Assembly (NCBI GenBank): GCA_947425785.1 | Contig: CANEAY010000001.1 | Location: forward strand, 166,356-230,355 | Reading direction: 5' to 3' | DNA length: 64,000 bases | DNA from: an uncultured Pseudoflavonifractor sp. | Lineage (GTDB): Bacteria; Bacillota; Clostridia; Oscillospirales; Oscillospiraceae | Shown here: in pieces, positions 54,106-62,760 of the stretch | Numbering within the stretch: position 1 is the stretch's first letter | How the letters are laid out: each line of letters begins with the position of its first letter | Notes under the pieces: model-generated | What the model saw: the letters and a program-made list of their open reading frames with translations, nothing else | Database searches by the model: none | What the model was told of the DNA's origin: nothing | Made by a program: the position numbers and the translations under genes

Positions 54106-54504
54106 TCAGTTCAGACTGGCGGGGCCGAAGCCGTGGGGGAGCAGATCCTTGTCCAGCCGCAGCTTGATGAAGCTGCGGTCGGCCTTGCCCACCAGCACCT
54201 CCAGCTTCGGTGCAAACTCGTAGAGCATCTGGCGGCAGGAGCCGCAGGGCCAGCAGTAGTCCTCCGATTCTCCCACCACCGCGATGCGGACAAAGTCGTT
54301 TCGGTGGCCCTCGCTCACCGCCTTTAAAAGGGCGGTGCGCTCGGCGCAGATGGTGGAGCCGTAGGCGGCGTTCTCCACATTGCACCCGGTGAACACTGTG
54401 CCGTCGGCGCAGAGGAGGGCGGCGCCCACAGGGAATTTGGAATAGGGGACATAGGAACGCTTCAGCATTTCATAAGCCAGATCGGCCAATTCACGGTCAG
54501 TCAT
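54106..54504 (-). CDS. cdd: Cytidine deaminase
   Basis: A 132-residue zinc enzyme of the homotetrameric type. Substrate residues are in KFPVGAALL and GCNVENAAYG. The catalytic Glu and zinc Cys are in STICAERTA; the two remaining zinc Cys are in PCGSCRQ. It deaminates cytidine and deoxycytidine for pyrimidine salvage. AAAGGAG precedes the ATG. It sits 24 bp after the deacetylase gene on the same strand and may be read from its promoter. Confidence 0.95.
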   Translation of the reverse strand: MTDRELADLAYEMLKRSYVPYSKFPVGAALLCADGTVFTGCNVENAAYGSTICAERTALLKAVSEGHRNDFVRIAVVGESEDYCWPCGSCRQMLYEFAPKLEVLVGKADRSFIKLRLDKDLLPHGFGPASLN

Positions 54505-54528
54505 GAAAAAACTCCTTTCAGGCGAAGC

Positions 54529-55800
54529 CTACCAGCTCCAGGTGACGCCCAGGTTGGGCCGCACGTCCAGGTCGATGATCTCCCGGCAGTCGTAGAATTG
54601 GATATACTGCTGCAGGGTCTTGCCGCTGTTTCCGCCCCGGAGGGTGGTGCCGTCAGGGTGGAGCCGGTCACAGATGACGGCGGAGATGGTGCTCTTGACC
54701 TGGGAGTAAGAGCTGATACCCACGCTGGCGAAGATGCGGAAGCCGAAACTCTGGAGCCACTTGAACTGCTCACCGTAGCTCTCGCCCTGGTCGTGGTCGC
54801 CGTCAGGCCGGGCCCCGTGGGGGTAGAAGAGAATGTTGGTGGGGCCCACCAGACTGCCCACCTCCTCGTCCCAGCGGCGGGTGTCCCGCTGGATGCGTTC
54901 CATGGAGCTGTTGGCCAGGTTGATGTGGCCCCAGGTGTGGGAGCCGAAGTACCAGCCCGTCTCTTTCAGGCGCTGGATAATGGGCTTCACCGCCTGCCGC
55001 TCTTTCTCCCGGTTGGCGTCGAAGGCGGGCCGGGCGGGATCATCGGCGGCGATGTCGATGTCGTTCTGGGTGCGGTAGCCCAGGATGCCCTGGTAGCCGG
55101 TGAGGGAGAGACAGCCCTTGACCCCGTTGAGGGAGAAGTCGGGATGTTCCCGGACAAATTTGTCCAGAATGGTGATAGCGTCCAGATCCTGGGTGAGGAA
55201 GGTCTCCCCGGTGTAGGGGTCGGTGCACTCCGCCCAGAGTTCGCCGTCGCTGCCGAGCACCAGCTTGGAGGTGAAGCCCTCCTCCAGCATATAGTCATAG
55301 TAGTTGGTATCGTCAAAGGAGATGATGAGGGGCTTTTTGCCCTCGGGAACCATGAGGGTGTTACGCTGCATCCGGGCCACGCCGTTTGCGTCGGTGACCT
55401 CGCTCCACACGTCGTTCATGCTCACCATGATATAGCCCTTGTCATAGACGCTCTGCAAAATTTTGTTGTACTCTTCCACCGTCACCATCCAGTCGTCCAA
55501 GCCCTCCTTCTGGGACTGGGAGGAGGGGCAGTCGTGGAAGGCCCACTGGGGATAGGCGATGACCGGGTGGAAAAAGAGGTGTTCCACCACCTGGTCAGGG
55601 CCCCAGGCCACCAGGGGCACCGGAGGCATGGTGGGCTGGGCGGTGTCCTCCACGGCGGGCTCTTCCGAGGCGGTGGGGACAGGCTCGACGGAGGGTGTGG
55701 CAGAGGCGGCGGCATTGGGGTCGCCCCCGCCGCAGGCGTTCAGGGTAAAAATAAGGGAGAGGGCCAGCAGGAAGGCCATCCCCTTTCGGGTGCAAGGCAT
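54529..55800 (-). CDS. Polysaccharide deacetylase-family lipoprotein
   Basis: A 423-residue lipoprotein with lipobox LNAC near 22 and a Pro/Ser/Thr/Glu linker to about 60. The carbohydrate esterase 4 fold is indicated by PLIISFDDTNYYDYMLEEG (motif 1, metal Asp) and FGSHTWGHIN (motif 2, metal His pair). A long insert of about 80 residues lies between them, and the end is FYPHGA plus a Trp-rich C-terminus. It likely removes acetyl groups from a wall polysaccharide. AAAGGAATGTGATCCA precedes the ATG at 55800. Confidence 0.83.
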   Translation of the reverse strand: MPCTRKGMAFLLALSLIFTLNACGGGDPNAAASATPSVEPVPTASEEPAVEDTAQPTMPPVPLVAWGPDQVVEHLFFHPVIAYPQWAFHDCPSSQSQKEGLDDWMVTVEEYNKILQSVYDKGYIMVSMNDVWSEVTDANGVARMQRNTLMVPEGKKPLIISFDDTNYYDYMLEEGFTSKLVLGSDGELWAECTDPYTGETFLTQDLDAITILDKFVREHPDFSLNGVKGCLSLTGYQGILGYRTQNDIDIAADDPARPAFDANREKERQAVKPIIQRLKETGWYFGSHTWGHINLANSSMERIQRDTRRWDEEVGSLVGPTNILFYPHGARPDGDHDQGESYGEQFKWLQSFGFRIFASVGISSYSQVKSTISAVICDRLHPDGTTLRGGNSGKTLQQYIQFYDCREIIDLDVRPNLGVTWSW

Positions 55801-55838
55801 TGGATCACATTCCTTTCTTTGGTGTTCACATGGTATCA

Positions 55839-55866
55839 ATTATAGCTGGATATGGCAAAAAAACAA
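55839..55866 (-). promoter_or_regulatory. Candidate promoter of the deacetylase gene
   Basis: On the minus strand, TTGTTT (55861-55866), 16-bp spacer and TATAAT (55839-55844). Confidence 0.5.
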
Positions 55867-55916
55867 CAACAAAACGCTTACAATTTTATGAAGGTAAAGT
55901 CTTCCGCTTTTTTCTG

Positions 55917-55945
55917 TTGCAAAAGCGGTTATTTTCTGTTAAAAT
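55917..55945 (+). promoter_or_regulatory. Promoter of the 56 kb membrane protein gene
   Basis: TTGCAA (55917-55922), 17-bp spacer and TAAAAT (55940-55945), divergent from the deacetylase promoter. Confidence 0.55.
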
Positions 55946-56000
55946 AGGCAAGAATGAACTCACCCGCCCTTTTGGCCGGGGCTTTTCAGGAGATGTGCAA

Positions 56001-56780
56001 ATGGATAAGAATATGAAGCAAGCAAAGCTTGCCAAAGCGAAGGCCGAGGAGGCCGCACTCAACCGCATCCTGCTTTGGATGGTGGGCGGCGCGGTGCTGG
56101 AATTTTTCCTGCTCCTGCTCAATCGCTATGTCATATACAACAAGGTGTCCGAGTACGCCGTCCACACGGCGATGTTCACCGCCGCGAAGATCTTGGCGGT
56201 GGCGGCTTTGGTGTGTGCCGCGGCGGCGGGTTACTGGTGGAAGAATGCCAGGAGCGCGGGCAAGAAGAGCGTTCTGCCCGGCGGCCTGTGCCTGTTCCTC
56301 ATCGGCCTGTCCCTGTGCTGCTTTGGCGTGTGGTACTTTTACACCATGAGCTACTTCCGGGGCGTGGAACTGCTGCTCTACGTGGTGCCCGTGGTGGTCG
56401 TCCTGGCCCTCATCTATTATCTCTATCAGCGGGAATTCTTCCTCATCGCCTGCGGCGGTGTACTGGCTCTGCTGGGGGTGTGGGGTTCCGGCAACTCCAC
56501 CACCTTCTATGCCTATGTGGCCGTCTCTGTGGCTCTGGTGCTCCTGGGCACGTTCCTGACCCGGAAGGCCCAGGAGGGCGAGGGGCTGGTGGAGTGGAAG
56601 GGCAAGAGCATCCGGGCCTTTGGCAAGGATGCCAACTATGCCCTGGTCTATGTGGGCGCGGCGGTGTCCGCGGCGGTGCTCATCGCCAGCGTGTTCGGCC
56701 TGTCTGCCGTGATCCTCTATGCGGTGATGGTGGCCTGGCTTCTGGTCATGGCGGTCTACTACACCGTAAAGCTGATGTAA
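56001..56780 (+). CDS. Polytopic membrane protein of unknown function
   Basis: A 259-residue protein with a short basic N-terminal helix (KQAKLAKAKAEEAALNRI) and about eight hydrophobic segments. The ATG at 56001 follows AGGAGATGTGCAA. A single soluble hairpin near 190-215 (TRKAQEGEGLVEWKGKSIRA) breaks the last two helices from the rest. I know no family with this pattern; clostridial genomes hold many such proteins. It is divergent from the deacetylase and convergent with the NifX-like gene. Confidence 0.65.
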   Translation: MDKNMKQAKLAKAKAEEAALNRILLWMVGGAVLEFFLLLLNRYVIYNKVSEYAVHTAMFTAAKILAVAALVCAAAAGYWWKNARSAGKKSVLPGGLCLFLIGLSLCCFGVWYFYTMSYFRGVELLLYVVPVVVVLALIYYLYQREFFLIACGGVLALLGVWGSGNSTTFYAYVAVSVALVLLGTFLTRKAQEGEGLVEWKGKSIRAFGKDANYALVYVGAAVSAAVLIASVFGLSAVILYAVMVAWLLVMAVYYTVKLM

Positions 56781-56781
56781 A

Positions 56782-56838
56782 AAACGATTAAAAAAGGAGC
56801 GCTTCCCAGATGGGAAGAGCTCCTTTTTTAATCGTTTA
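56782..56838 (+). terminator. Strong bidirectional terminator
   Basis: A long palindrome: AACGATTAAAAAAGGAG, an internal CTTCCC/GGGAAG, and the complementary arm. It also reaches the stop codon of the convergent NifX-like gene. Confidence 0.85.
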
Positions 56839-57255
56839 ATGACCTGAATGGCAATGACCGCTTCCGGCACAGCCCTGCTTATCCTCGCTGTGATCATGTC
56901 CGCAGTCGTGGCCCTCCTCGTGGTGATGGTCACAGTGAACGCTTGGGTCATAGGCCAGTTCACCCTTCAACAGGGCTTCCACGGCTTTGTCTGCCTCCCC
57001 GGCGACGCCGCCGTAAAGCCGGATGCCGGCCTCCCCGAGGGCGTTCTGCGCTCCCGCGCCGATCCCGCCGCAAATCAGCGTATCCACGCCCAATGCATTG
57101 AGGAAGCCCGCCAGCGCCCCGTGGCCGTGACCGTTGGTGTCCACGATCTCGCTGTGGCTCACCTTGCCGTCTGCAACTTCGTAGAGCTTGAACTGCTCTG
57201 TGTGTCCGAAATGCTGGAATACCAGCCCATTTTCGTACGTGACCGCGATTTTCAT
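56836..57255 (-). CDS. NifX/NifB-like (dinitrogenase cofactor biosynthesis) protein with His-rich tail
   Basis: A 139-residue protein. Residues 1 to about 100 form the PF02579 fold: MKIAVTYENGLVFQHFGHTEQF, VDTNGHGHGALAGFLNALGV and LICGGIGAGAQNALGEAGI. The last 33 residues are His/Asp/Glu/Cys-rich (CDHHHEEGHDCGHDHSED and GSGHCHSGH), a likely metal reservoir. No nitrogenase genes exist here; such proteins occur in many non-fixing anaerobes, possibly in Fe-S handling. The ribosome binding site is AGGAGGATATTTGAA. It follows the HxlR gene by 13 bp. Confidence 0.85.
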   Translation of the reverse strand: MKIAVTYENGLVFQHFGHTEQFKLYEVADGKVSHSEIVDTNGHGHGALAGFLNALGVDTLICGGIGAGAQNALGEAGIRLYGGVAGEADKAVEALLKGELAYDPSVHCDHHHEEGHDCGHDHSEDKQGCAGSGHCHSGH

Positions 57256-57268
57256 TTCAAATATCCTC

Positions 57269-57646
57269 CTAAGCGTTGTAATCGCATTTTTGGCATTGGA
57301 GCATGACCTTGTCGTGATCCTCCTTGTGATAGGCCCCCGCCCATTTGCAGATGCTCTGCAGGATCGGCACGACAGACGCGCCCTTTTCCGTGAGGGAGTA
57401 CTCCACCCGGGGCGGGATCTCATCATAGGCTTTTCGCTGGATCACTCCGTCTTCGGTCAGCTTTTTCAGTGTGGAGGCCAGCACTGCATCGGTGATGTTT
57501 GCCATCTCCCTCCGCAGCTCACTGTATCGCAGGGTTTTCATCTCCGCAAGGACGCAAATGATCCGCGAGTTCCACTTTCCGCCGAAAATATCCAGTCCAT
57601 ATTCCAGCGGACAGCGGATATCCGGCTCCAGCTTCTTTTGATACAT
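57269..57646 (-). CDS. HxlR-family transcriptional regulator
   Basis: A 125-residue winged-helix protein: CPLEYGLDIFGGKWNSRIICVL and LRYSELRREMANITDAVLASTLKKL, then VEYSLTEKG with SVVPILQSICKWA. HxlR proteins often sense aldehydes or redox state. The Cys near the end (CQKCDYNA) and Cys 12 could be redox-active; that is inferred. It is 13 bp upstream of the NifX-like gene and likely controls it. An A/T-rich region with TATAAT lies upstream (57670-57690). Confidence 0.88.
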   Translation of the reverse strand: MYQKKLEPDIRCPLEYGLDIFGGKWNSRIICVLAEMKTLRYSELRREMANITDAVLASTLKKLTEDGVIQRKAYDEIPPRVEYSLTEKGASVVPILQSICKWAGAYHKEDHDKVMLQCQKCDYNA

Positions 57647-57740
57647 GAGCGTTGCCCCCGATCCATCTCCATTATATACGATTATTCTGGTTTTGTATAG
57701 CTGTTGAGGAAATGTGGCGCATTTTGAGACCGATGGCCAA

Positions 57741-58136
57741 TTACAGGACTTTCTTGTTGTTGGTGCCCGGTGTGGTCACGATGACCTTTTCGGGGGTAAT
57801 GAGCAGCGCGCCCTTGGCGGTGGCGGCTCCGCAGAACATCTTTTCCACCATCGCCTTGAAGGTCTCCACCACAGGCCCCTCGGTGACATACTGGGCAACG
57901 CCCTTGATCTGATAGCCCTCCAGGCTCTTGGCATCGTAGACGGAAATGGCGATCTTTCCGCCGTTCGTCCTGATGTTGTTCAGGGTCGTCTCCAGAAATA
58001 CGTCGCCGACCACCAGCTTTCCGTCGGGGGTGACATCCTTAAAGGCGACGGGAACGACATTGGGTTCTCCACCGGCACAGGTGGCCAGATCCCACATGCT
58101 CTCGGCAAGGAGCTTCTTAACATTTTCGTTCAGCAT
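57741..58136 (-). CDS. Pyridoxamine 5'-phosphate oxidase-fold flavoprotein
   Basis: A 131-residue protein of the short PPOX type. Marks are LATCAGGEPNVVPVAF (about 19-34), VGDVFLETTLNNIRTNG (about 43-60) and KGVAQYVTEGPV. These proteins bind FMN or F420/haem at a dimer interface. The single-domain anaerobe form probably acts as an FMN reductase or stress protein; substrates are unknown. The ATG at 58136 follows GGAGGTACTTGTG. It has a clear promoter and no partner gene. Confidence 0.8.
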   Translation of the reverse strand: MLNENVKKLLAESMWDLATCAGGEPNVVPVAFKDVTPDGKLVVGDVFLETTLNNIRTNGGKIAISVYDAKSLEGYQIKGVAQYVTEGPVVETFKAMVEKMFCGAATAKGALLITPEKVIVTTPGTNNKKVL

Positions 58137-58181
58137 CACAAGTACCTCCGAATATTTTGAATTGCCCTTCGGCTGTACTTT

Positions 58182-58210
58182 AGTATAGTGATGCCGCTGT
58201 CCTGCAACAA
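58182..58210 (-). promoter_or_regulatory. Promoter of the PPOX-fold gene
   Basis: On the minus strand, TTGTTG (58205-58210), 17-bp spacer and TATACT (58182-58187). Confidence 0.55.
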
Positions 58211-58287
58211 GATATTAGCAAATTTATGAGTCACTATTTAATTTCATAGTGAGATGCATCGGCGTTTCAATACTTTTGGAAAGCAGC

Positions 58288-60786
58288 TCATTGCAGATAT
58301 TTTCCCGTGATGCTGTTGGGATCCCTTGCCAGAAGAGCGGGAGGGGCAGCAGCCACCACCCGGCCGCCGGCTTCACCGCCGCCGGGGCCCATGTCGATGA
58401 TGTAATCGGCGCTCTTGATGACGTCCAGGTCGTGCTCGATGACCACCACTGTGGCCCCCTGGGCCATGAGAGTGCGGAAGACCTCCAGCAACGTCTCCAC
58501 ATCCAGGGGGTGGAGGCCGATGGTGGGTTCGTCAAAGACGAAGAGGGAATCGTCCTGGGCCCGACCCATCTCACTGGCCAGCTTCAGCCGCTGGGCCTCG
58601 CCGCCGGAGAGGCTGGGGGTGGCCTCCCCCAGGGTCAGGTAGCCCAGGCCCAGGTCATGGAGGACTTGCAGCCGCTGGGCCACCAGCTTCATCTCCCTGC
58701 AGGCGGCCAGGGCGGTGTCCACGTCCATGGCCATGAGCTGGGGAAGAGACCAGCTCTCCCCGGTCCTGGCGGTGTAGCGGACTTTCTCGGCGTCTCTGGC
58801 GTAGCGGGAGCCGTGGCAGTCGGGGCAGGGGATGTCCACATCGGGGAGGAACTGCACGTCCAGGCTGATGACCCCGGTGCCGTCGCATACCGGGCAGCGG
58901 AGGGCCCCGGTGTTGTAGGAGAAGTCCCCGGCCTTGAAGCCCAGGGCCTTGGCCTGGGGCAATCGGGCAAAGAGCTTGCGCAGCTCGTCGTGGATGTTGG
59001 CATAGGTGGCCACGGTGGAGCGGACGTTGATGCCGATAGGGGTGGCGTCGATGAGCTTGACCTGGCGGATGCCGCCGCAGTCCACAGCGCGGACATGGCC
59101 GGGCAGGGCCTTCCCCTGGGCGGCACACTCCAGACCGGGGATAAGGCTTTCAAGCACCAGCGTGGTCTTGCCGGAGCCGGAGACCCCGGTCACCGCGGTC
59201 AGTCTGCCCTTGGGGATGTCTATCTCCAGGGGCTTCACTGTGTGGATGGCCCCGGTGGACAGGTGGATGCGGCCATTGGAGAAGAGCTCACCGGGGGTGA
59301 GAGGCGCACCCATCACCGCCCCGGCCCGGCCGGAGAGGAAGGGGCCGATCATGGAGGCGGGGTCGTTCTCCAGAGCTTCCACTGTCCCCTGGGCGATGAC
59401 TTGCCCGCCCCCGGCTCCGGCCTGGGGGCCCATCTCCACGATCCAGTCGGCGTGGGAGAGGATCTGGGTGTCGTGATCCACCAGCAGGACAGAGTTGCCG
59501 TCGGCCACCAGGTCGTCCATGACCCCGGTAAGGCCCACGATGTTGGAGGGGTGGAGGCCGATGGAGGGCTCGTCCAGCACATAGAGCACCCCGGTGGTGC
59601 GGTTGCGCACCGCCCGGGCCAGCTGCATCCGCTGCCGCTCCCCGGTGGAGAGGGTGGCGGCGGAGCGGTCTAAGGTGAGATAGCCCAGGCCCAGATCCAT
59701 GAGCCGCTTTGCGGAGAGGAGGAAGGAGTCGCAGATGCTGCGGGCCATGGGGCCCATCTCCTCCGGCAGGGCAGCGGGAACCTGGCCGACCCACTCCACC
59801 AGCTCCTCCAGGGTCATACGGCAGACCTGGTCAAGGCTGAGGCCCCGAAGCCTGGGAGCCCTTGCGGCCGAGGAGAGCCGGGTGCCGCCGCAGTCGGGAC
59901 AGATGTCCTGCTTCAAAAATTTCTCCACCCGCTTCATGCCCTTTTCGTCCTTGACCTTGCTCAAGGCGTTTTCCACGGTGTAGACGGCGTTGAAGTAGGT
60001 GAAGTCCAGCTCGGCGGCGTCGTTGGACTCCTTGGGCTTATAGAAAATGTGCTTTTTCTCGGCAGGGCCGTTGAAAACGATGTCCCGCTCCCCGTCGGTC
60101 AGCTCCCGGAAGGGGATGTCCGTGCGCACCCCCATGGCCCGGCACACGTCGGTCATCAGCGACCACATGAGGGTGCGCCAGGGGAGCACCGCCCCCTGGT
60201 CGATGGAGAGGGACTCGTCAGGTACCAGAGTGGTGCGGTCTACCGTCTGGACGATGCCGGTGCCGCCGCAGGTGCGGCAGGCCCCCTGACTGTTGAAGGA
60301 CAGCTCTTCGGCGCTGGGGGCAAAGAAATGCTCCCCGCACTCTGGGCAGGTCAGCTCCTGCCCTGCCGCCACCGCCAGGGTAGGGGGATGGTAGTGGCCC
60401 TTGGGGCAGGGGTGCTGGGCCAGCCGGGAAAACATGAGCCGCAGGGAGTTCAAAAGCTCCGTGCCGGTGCCGAAGGTACTGCGGATGCCGGGAACACCGG
60501 GCCGCTGGTGGAGGGCCAGGGCGGCGGGGACGTAGAGCACATCGTCCACCTGGGCCTGGGCGGCCTGGGTCATCCGCCGCCTGGTGTAGGTGGACAGGGA
60601 GTCCAGGTACCGGCGGGAGCCCTCGGCGTAGAGGACGCCCAGAGCCAGAGAGGATTTCCCCGAGCCGGAGACCCCGGCGATCCCCACGATCTGGTTGAGG
60701 GGGATGTCCACGTCGATGTTTTTCAGGTTGTGTACCCGTGCGCCCCGGATCTGGATGGACTGGGGCGGGGTTGGTATTTTTCCCAT
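58288..60786 (-). CDS. UvrA2-type (UvrA-like) ABC ATPase
   Basis: An 832-residue UvrA-family protein with two ABC cassettes. The first has Walker [14 protein letters not shown] (about 39-51), signature [11 protein letters not shown] and Walker [16 protein letters not shown]. The second has [10 protein letters not shown], signature [13 protein letters not shown] and Walker [14 protein letters not shown]. Zinc clusters CPECGEHF plus CRTCGGTG, and CPVCDGTG plus CPDCHGSR, are present. It is about 110 residues shorter than housekeeping UvrA and lacks a UvrB-binding part, as in the class II UvrA2 proteins linked to drug tolerance. It is not next to uvrB or uvrC. Confidence 0.9.
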   Translation of the reverse strand: MGKIPTPPQSIQIRGARVHNLKNIDVDIPLNQIVGIAGVSGSGKSSLALGVLYAEGSRRYLDSLSTYTRRRMTQAAQAQVDDVLYVPAALALHQRPGVPGIRSTFGTGTELLNSLRLMFSRLAQHPCPKGHYHPPTLAVAAGQELTCPECGEHFFAPSAEELSFNSQGACRTCGGTGIVQTVDRTTLVPDESLSIDQGAVLPWRTLMWSLMTDVCRAMGVRTDIPFRELTDGERDIVFNGPAEKKHIFYKPKESNDAAELDFTYFNAVYTVENALSKVKDEKGMKRVEKFLKQDICPDCGGTRLSSAARAPRLRGLSLDQVCRMTLEELVEWVGQVPAALPEEMGPMARSICDSFLLSAKRLMDLGLGYLTLDRSAATLSTGERQRMQLARAVRNRTTGVLYVLDEPSIGLHPSNIVGLTGVMDDLVADGNSVLLVDHDTQILSHADWIVEMGPQAGAGGGQVIAQGTVEALENDPASMIGPFLSGRAGAVMGAPLTPGELFSNGRIHLSTGAIHTVKPLEIDIPKGRLTAVTGVSGSGKTTLVLESLIPGLECAAQGKALPGHVRAVDCGGIRQVKLIDATPIGINVRSTVATYANIHDELRKLFARLPQAKALGFKAGDFSYNTGALRCPVCDGTGVISLDVQFLPDVDIPCPDCHGSRYARDAEKVRYTARTGESWSLPQLMAMDVDTALAACREMKLVAQRLQVLHDLGLGYLTLGEATPSLSGGEAQRLKLASEMGRAQDDSLFVFDEPTIGLHPLDVETLLEVFRTLMAQGATVVVIEHDLDVIKSADYIIDMGPGGGEAGGRVVAAAPPALLARDPNSITGKYLQ

Positions 60787-60801
60787 GGGGACCTCCTGGG
60801 G

Positions 60802-61035
60802 TCAGGTTTCTTCTTCCAGCTGGAAGCGGTATTTTTGTGTCACCTGGGGATACTTTTCGTGGTCCACCTCGGACAGGAACATATCCAAAGGCCGGATGTA
60901 GTAGCCGAAATCACCGTAAAGGGCCTGGTAGACCACCATGAGCTCCTGGGTCTCCGAGTGGCGGGCGGTGAAGAGGGCCTTATATTTGTTGCCCTTGAAG
61001 TGGGTATAGATGGCGCCGGGCTGCAGCTCACGCAT
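60802..61035 (-). CDS. DUF1653-domain protein
   Basis: A 77-residue protein with the DUF1653 order: [41 protein letters not shown], and [10 protein letters not shown] with a C-terminal YRF. The ATG at 61035 follows AAGGAGATGATGTC. The family is small, widely found and of unknown function. It lies 15 bp ahead of the UvrA2 gene on the same strand, so the two may be cotranscribed. Confidence 0.85.
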   Translation of the reverse strand: MRELQPGAIYTHFKGNKYKALFTARHSETQELMVVYQALYGDFGYYIRPLDMFLSEVDHEKYPQVTQKYRFQLEEET

Positions 61036-61193
61036 GACATCATCTCCTTTTTTGATATGATAGCACAGCGGAGGAAAAAAGGGAAGAAAAAGGCCCCGCA
61101 ACCGGAAGGAAACCGATTTTTGCGTGATAGTTGGTAGAAGGGAGACTGCTTTTTTGCTATACTGATGACAACGCAAAAAAGGAGGACTTAGAT

Positions 61194-61532
61194 ATGAGAT
61201 TTGGCTTGATCGTACTTCCCCTTATGATAGCGGTCTATGGGGTGTTCTTTTATGTGATCTATCTGATCATCAGGGCTCTGCGCAAGTACATCAGCGAGGG
61301 GGACAAGCGCCCGGAGACCGCCGCGGTGAGAAAGAGCTTGGGAGAAACCATCAAGGCCCACCGGCTGGAGCGGAACATGACCCAGGAATTCGTGGCCGAG
61401 CGGCTGGGCGTGTCCCGCCAGGCAGTGAGCAAGTGGGAGAGCGGCGCCTCCGAGCCCAGCACCTCCAACCTGCTGGCTCTGGCCAAGCTCTTCGACATCT
61501 CGCCGGAGGAGCTTTTGCGGGATGTGGAGTGA
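61194..61532 (+). CDS. Membrane-anchored XRE-family regulator
   Basis: A 112-residue protein with an N-terminal membrane helix ([20 protein letters not shown], residues 5-24). A C-terminal Cro/C1 helix-turn-helix (about 50-108) follows: [36 protein letters not shown], then [16 protein letters not shown]. The ribosome binding site is AAGGAGGACTTAGAT. A membrane-tethered XRE domain of this layout is seen in Clostridia and may link a membrane signal to transcription. Its targets are unknown. Confidence 0.85.
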   Translation: MRFGLIVLPLMIAVYGVFFYVIYLIIRALRKYISEGDKRPETAAVRKSLGETIKAHRLERNMTQEFVAERLGVSRQAVSKWESGASEPSTSNLLALAKLFDISPEELLRDVE

Positions 61533-61538
61533 CAAGGG

Positions 61539-61572
61539 TCGCCCGGGAGAATATCCTCCCGGGCGATTTTTA
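61539..61572 (+). terminator. Intrinsic terminator
   Basis: A perfect 11-bp stem (TCGCCCGGGAG with its complement around AATATC), followed by TTTTT. Confidence 0.88.
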
Positions 61573-61573
61573 C

Positions 61574-61602
61574 TTGACAAAGGAGACAAGATAACATAAA
61601 CT
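61574..61602 (+). promoter_or_regulatory. Sigma-A promoter of the TetR-flavodoxin operon
   Basis: TTGACA (61574-61579), exactly 17 bp, then TAAACT (61597-61602). The -10 runs into the palindrome that follows. Confidence 0.7.
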
Positions 61603-61629
61603 CTTTATATAAATGATTTATATAAAGAG
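61601..61629. promoter_or_regulatory. 29-bp palindrome, likely TetR operator
   Basis: A perfect inverted repeat with 13-bp arms (CTCTTTATATAAA and its complement, 3-base centre TGA), covering the start of transcription and ending 10 bp before the TetR ATG. It fits negative autoregulation. Confidence 0.72.
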
Positions 61630-61639
61630 GAGGGAGACT

Positions 61640-62203
61640 ATGCCAAGGCAGAAGATCACACGGGAGCAGGTCATAGAGGCCGCCTTCCAGCTGGCTCGGG
61701 AGAAGGGGATGGAGGGGGTGCTGGTAAAGGAGCTGGCAAGTCGCCTCCACTGCTCCGTCCAGCCTATCTATACTTACTGCGGCAGTATGGAGGAACTGCG
61801 GGAAGCGGTGGAAGAGAGGACGGCTGCCTTTGTACGGGAGTATGCCGCCCGGCACCGGGATCAGTCAGAGCCCTTCCGTTCTGCCGGCCTTGCTTATCTC
61901 CGGCTGGCCAGAGAGGAGCCCCATTTGTACCGCATCTTTTTCTCGCGCCGGCAGCGGGGTGGGAGCTGGGAGGAGCTCTACCGCCGGGAGGCCGACCCAG
62001 AGCAGGGCGCGGAGCTGGCCAGGGAACTGGGGCTGTCCGAGGAGGCGGCCCGGCGGCTCCATCTTCACATGCTCCTTTACAATGCTGGGGTGGGCCATGT
62101 GCTGGCTGCTTTTCAGGGGGAGATGGATGTGGAGACAGCGGCAAAGCAGTTGGAGAGTGCCTATCAGGCGTTCTTGCGGCAAGCCAGGGAGGAGAAAATA
62201 TGA
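61640..62203 (+). CDS. TetR/AcrR-family transcriptional regulator
   Basis: A 187-residue regulator with helix-turn-helix REQVIEAAFQLAREKGMEGVLVKELASRLHCSVQPIYTYC (about 7-46). The recognition helix (SVQPIYTYCGSM) is of a less usual type. The effector domain is about 80-187. GAGGAGGGAGACT precedes the ATG. The downstream flavodoxin overlaps its stop, so the pair is one operon that the protein probably represses through the palindrome ahead of it. Confidence 0.88.
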   Translation: MPRQKITREQVIEAAFQLAREKGMEGVLVKELASRLHCSVQPIYTYCGSMEELREAVEERTAAFVREYAARHRDQSEPFRSAGLAYLRLAREEPHLYRIFFSRRQRGGSWEELYRREADPEQGAELARELGLSEEAARRLHLHMLLYNAGVGHVLAAFQGEMDVETAAKQLESAYQAFLRQAREEKI

Positions 62204-62715
62204 AAGGGATCATCATTTATAGAAGTGAGACTGGCTTTACCCGCCAATATGCCCTGTGGCTGGCAGAGGAATTGGGCTGCCGGGCGGTGGATTGGAAAGA
62301 CCGAAAAAAGGTGGAGCTGGAGAGATATGATACCATTATATACGGTGGCTGGTTCCACGCAGGAGGGATCCGGGGGCTGAAGTGGTTCCAGAGGCAGCTT
62401 CCTGCCTTAAAGGACAAGCGGGTGGCGGTATTTGCGGTGGGAGCCTCCCCCGCCGACGACCCCGGGGTGGAGGAGGCCCTGGCCGCCAATCTCTCCGGCC
62501 CCCAGTGGGAGGGGGTGCCCCGGTTTTACCTCCGGGGCGGACTGTGCTATGAAAAAATGGGGCTCACTGACCGCTTTCTCATGGTTTTATTCCGGCGAAT
62601 GGTGAAGAAAAAGGAAGGGGCGGACAGCGAGACCTACCGTGGGGTGAGCCATTCCTTCAACGGTATGGATCGGAAGAGCCTGTTGCCCCTTTCGGCTTGG
62701 GCAAAAAACGAATAA
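62200..62715 (+). CDS. Flavodoxin-domain protein
   Basis: A 171-residue protein with FMN-binding loop IIYRSETGFTRQYALWLAEEL (about 5-25) and the second loop TIIYGGWFHAGGIRG, where flavodoxin-like HemG/PgoX proteins have a similar segment. The C-terminal region after 135 is basic (LFRRMVKKKEG) and may touch the membrane. It may reduce a quinone, protoporphyrinogen or small redox partner; this is not settled. It is coupled to the TetR gene (ATGA). Confidence 0.82.
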   Translation: MKGIIIYRSETGFTRQYALWLAEELGCRAVDWKDRKKVELERYDTIIYGGWFHAGGIRGLKWFQRQLPALKDKRVAVFAVGASPADDPGVEEALAANLSGPQWEGVPRFYLRGGLCYEKMGLTDRFLMVLFRRMVKKKEGADSETYRGVSHSFNGMDRKSLLPLSAWAKNE

Positions 62716-62760
62716 AAGAGGAAAACAGCGCCAAACTATCCCCAAAGGGAGGCGCAAACT

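Noticed and set aside
54056..54130. A functional tRNA-Gly gene
   Set aside because: There is no D-arm, no matching 5' acceptor strand and a mismatched T-stem; the region also abuts the cdd stop codon.
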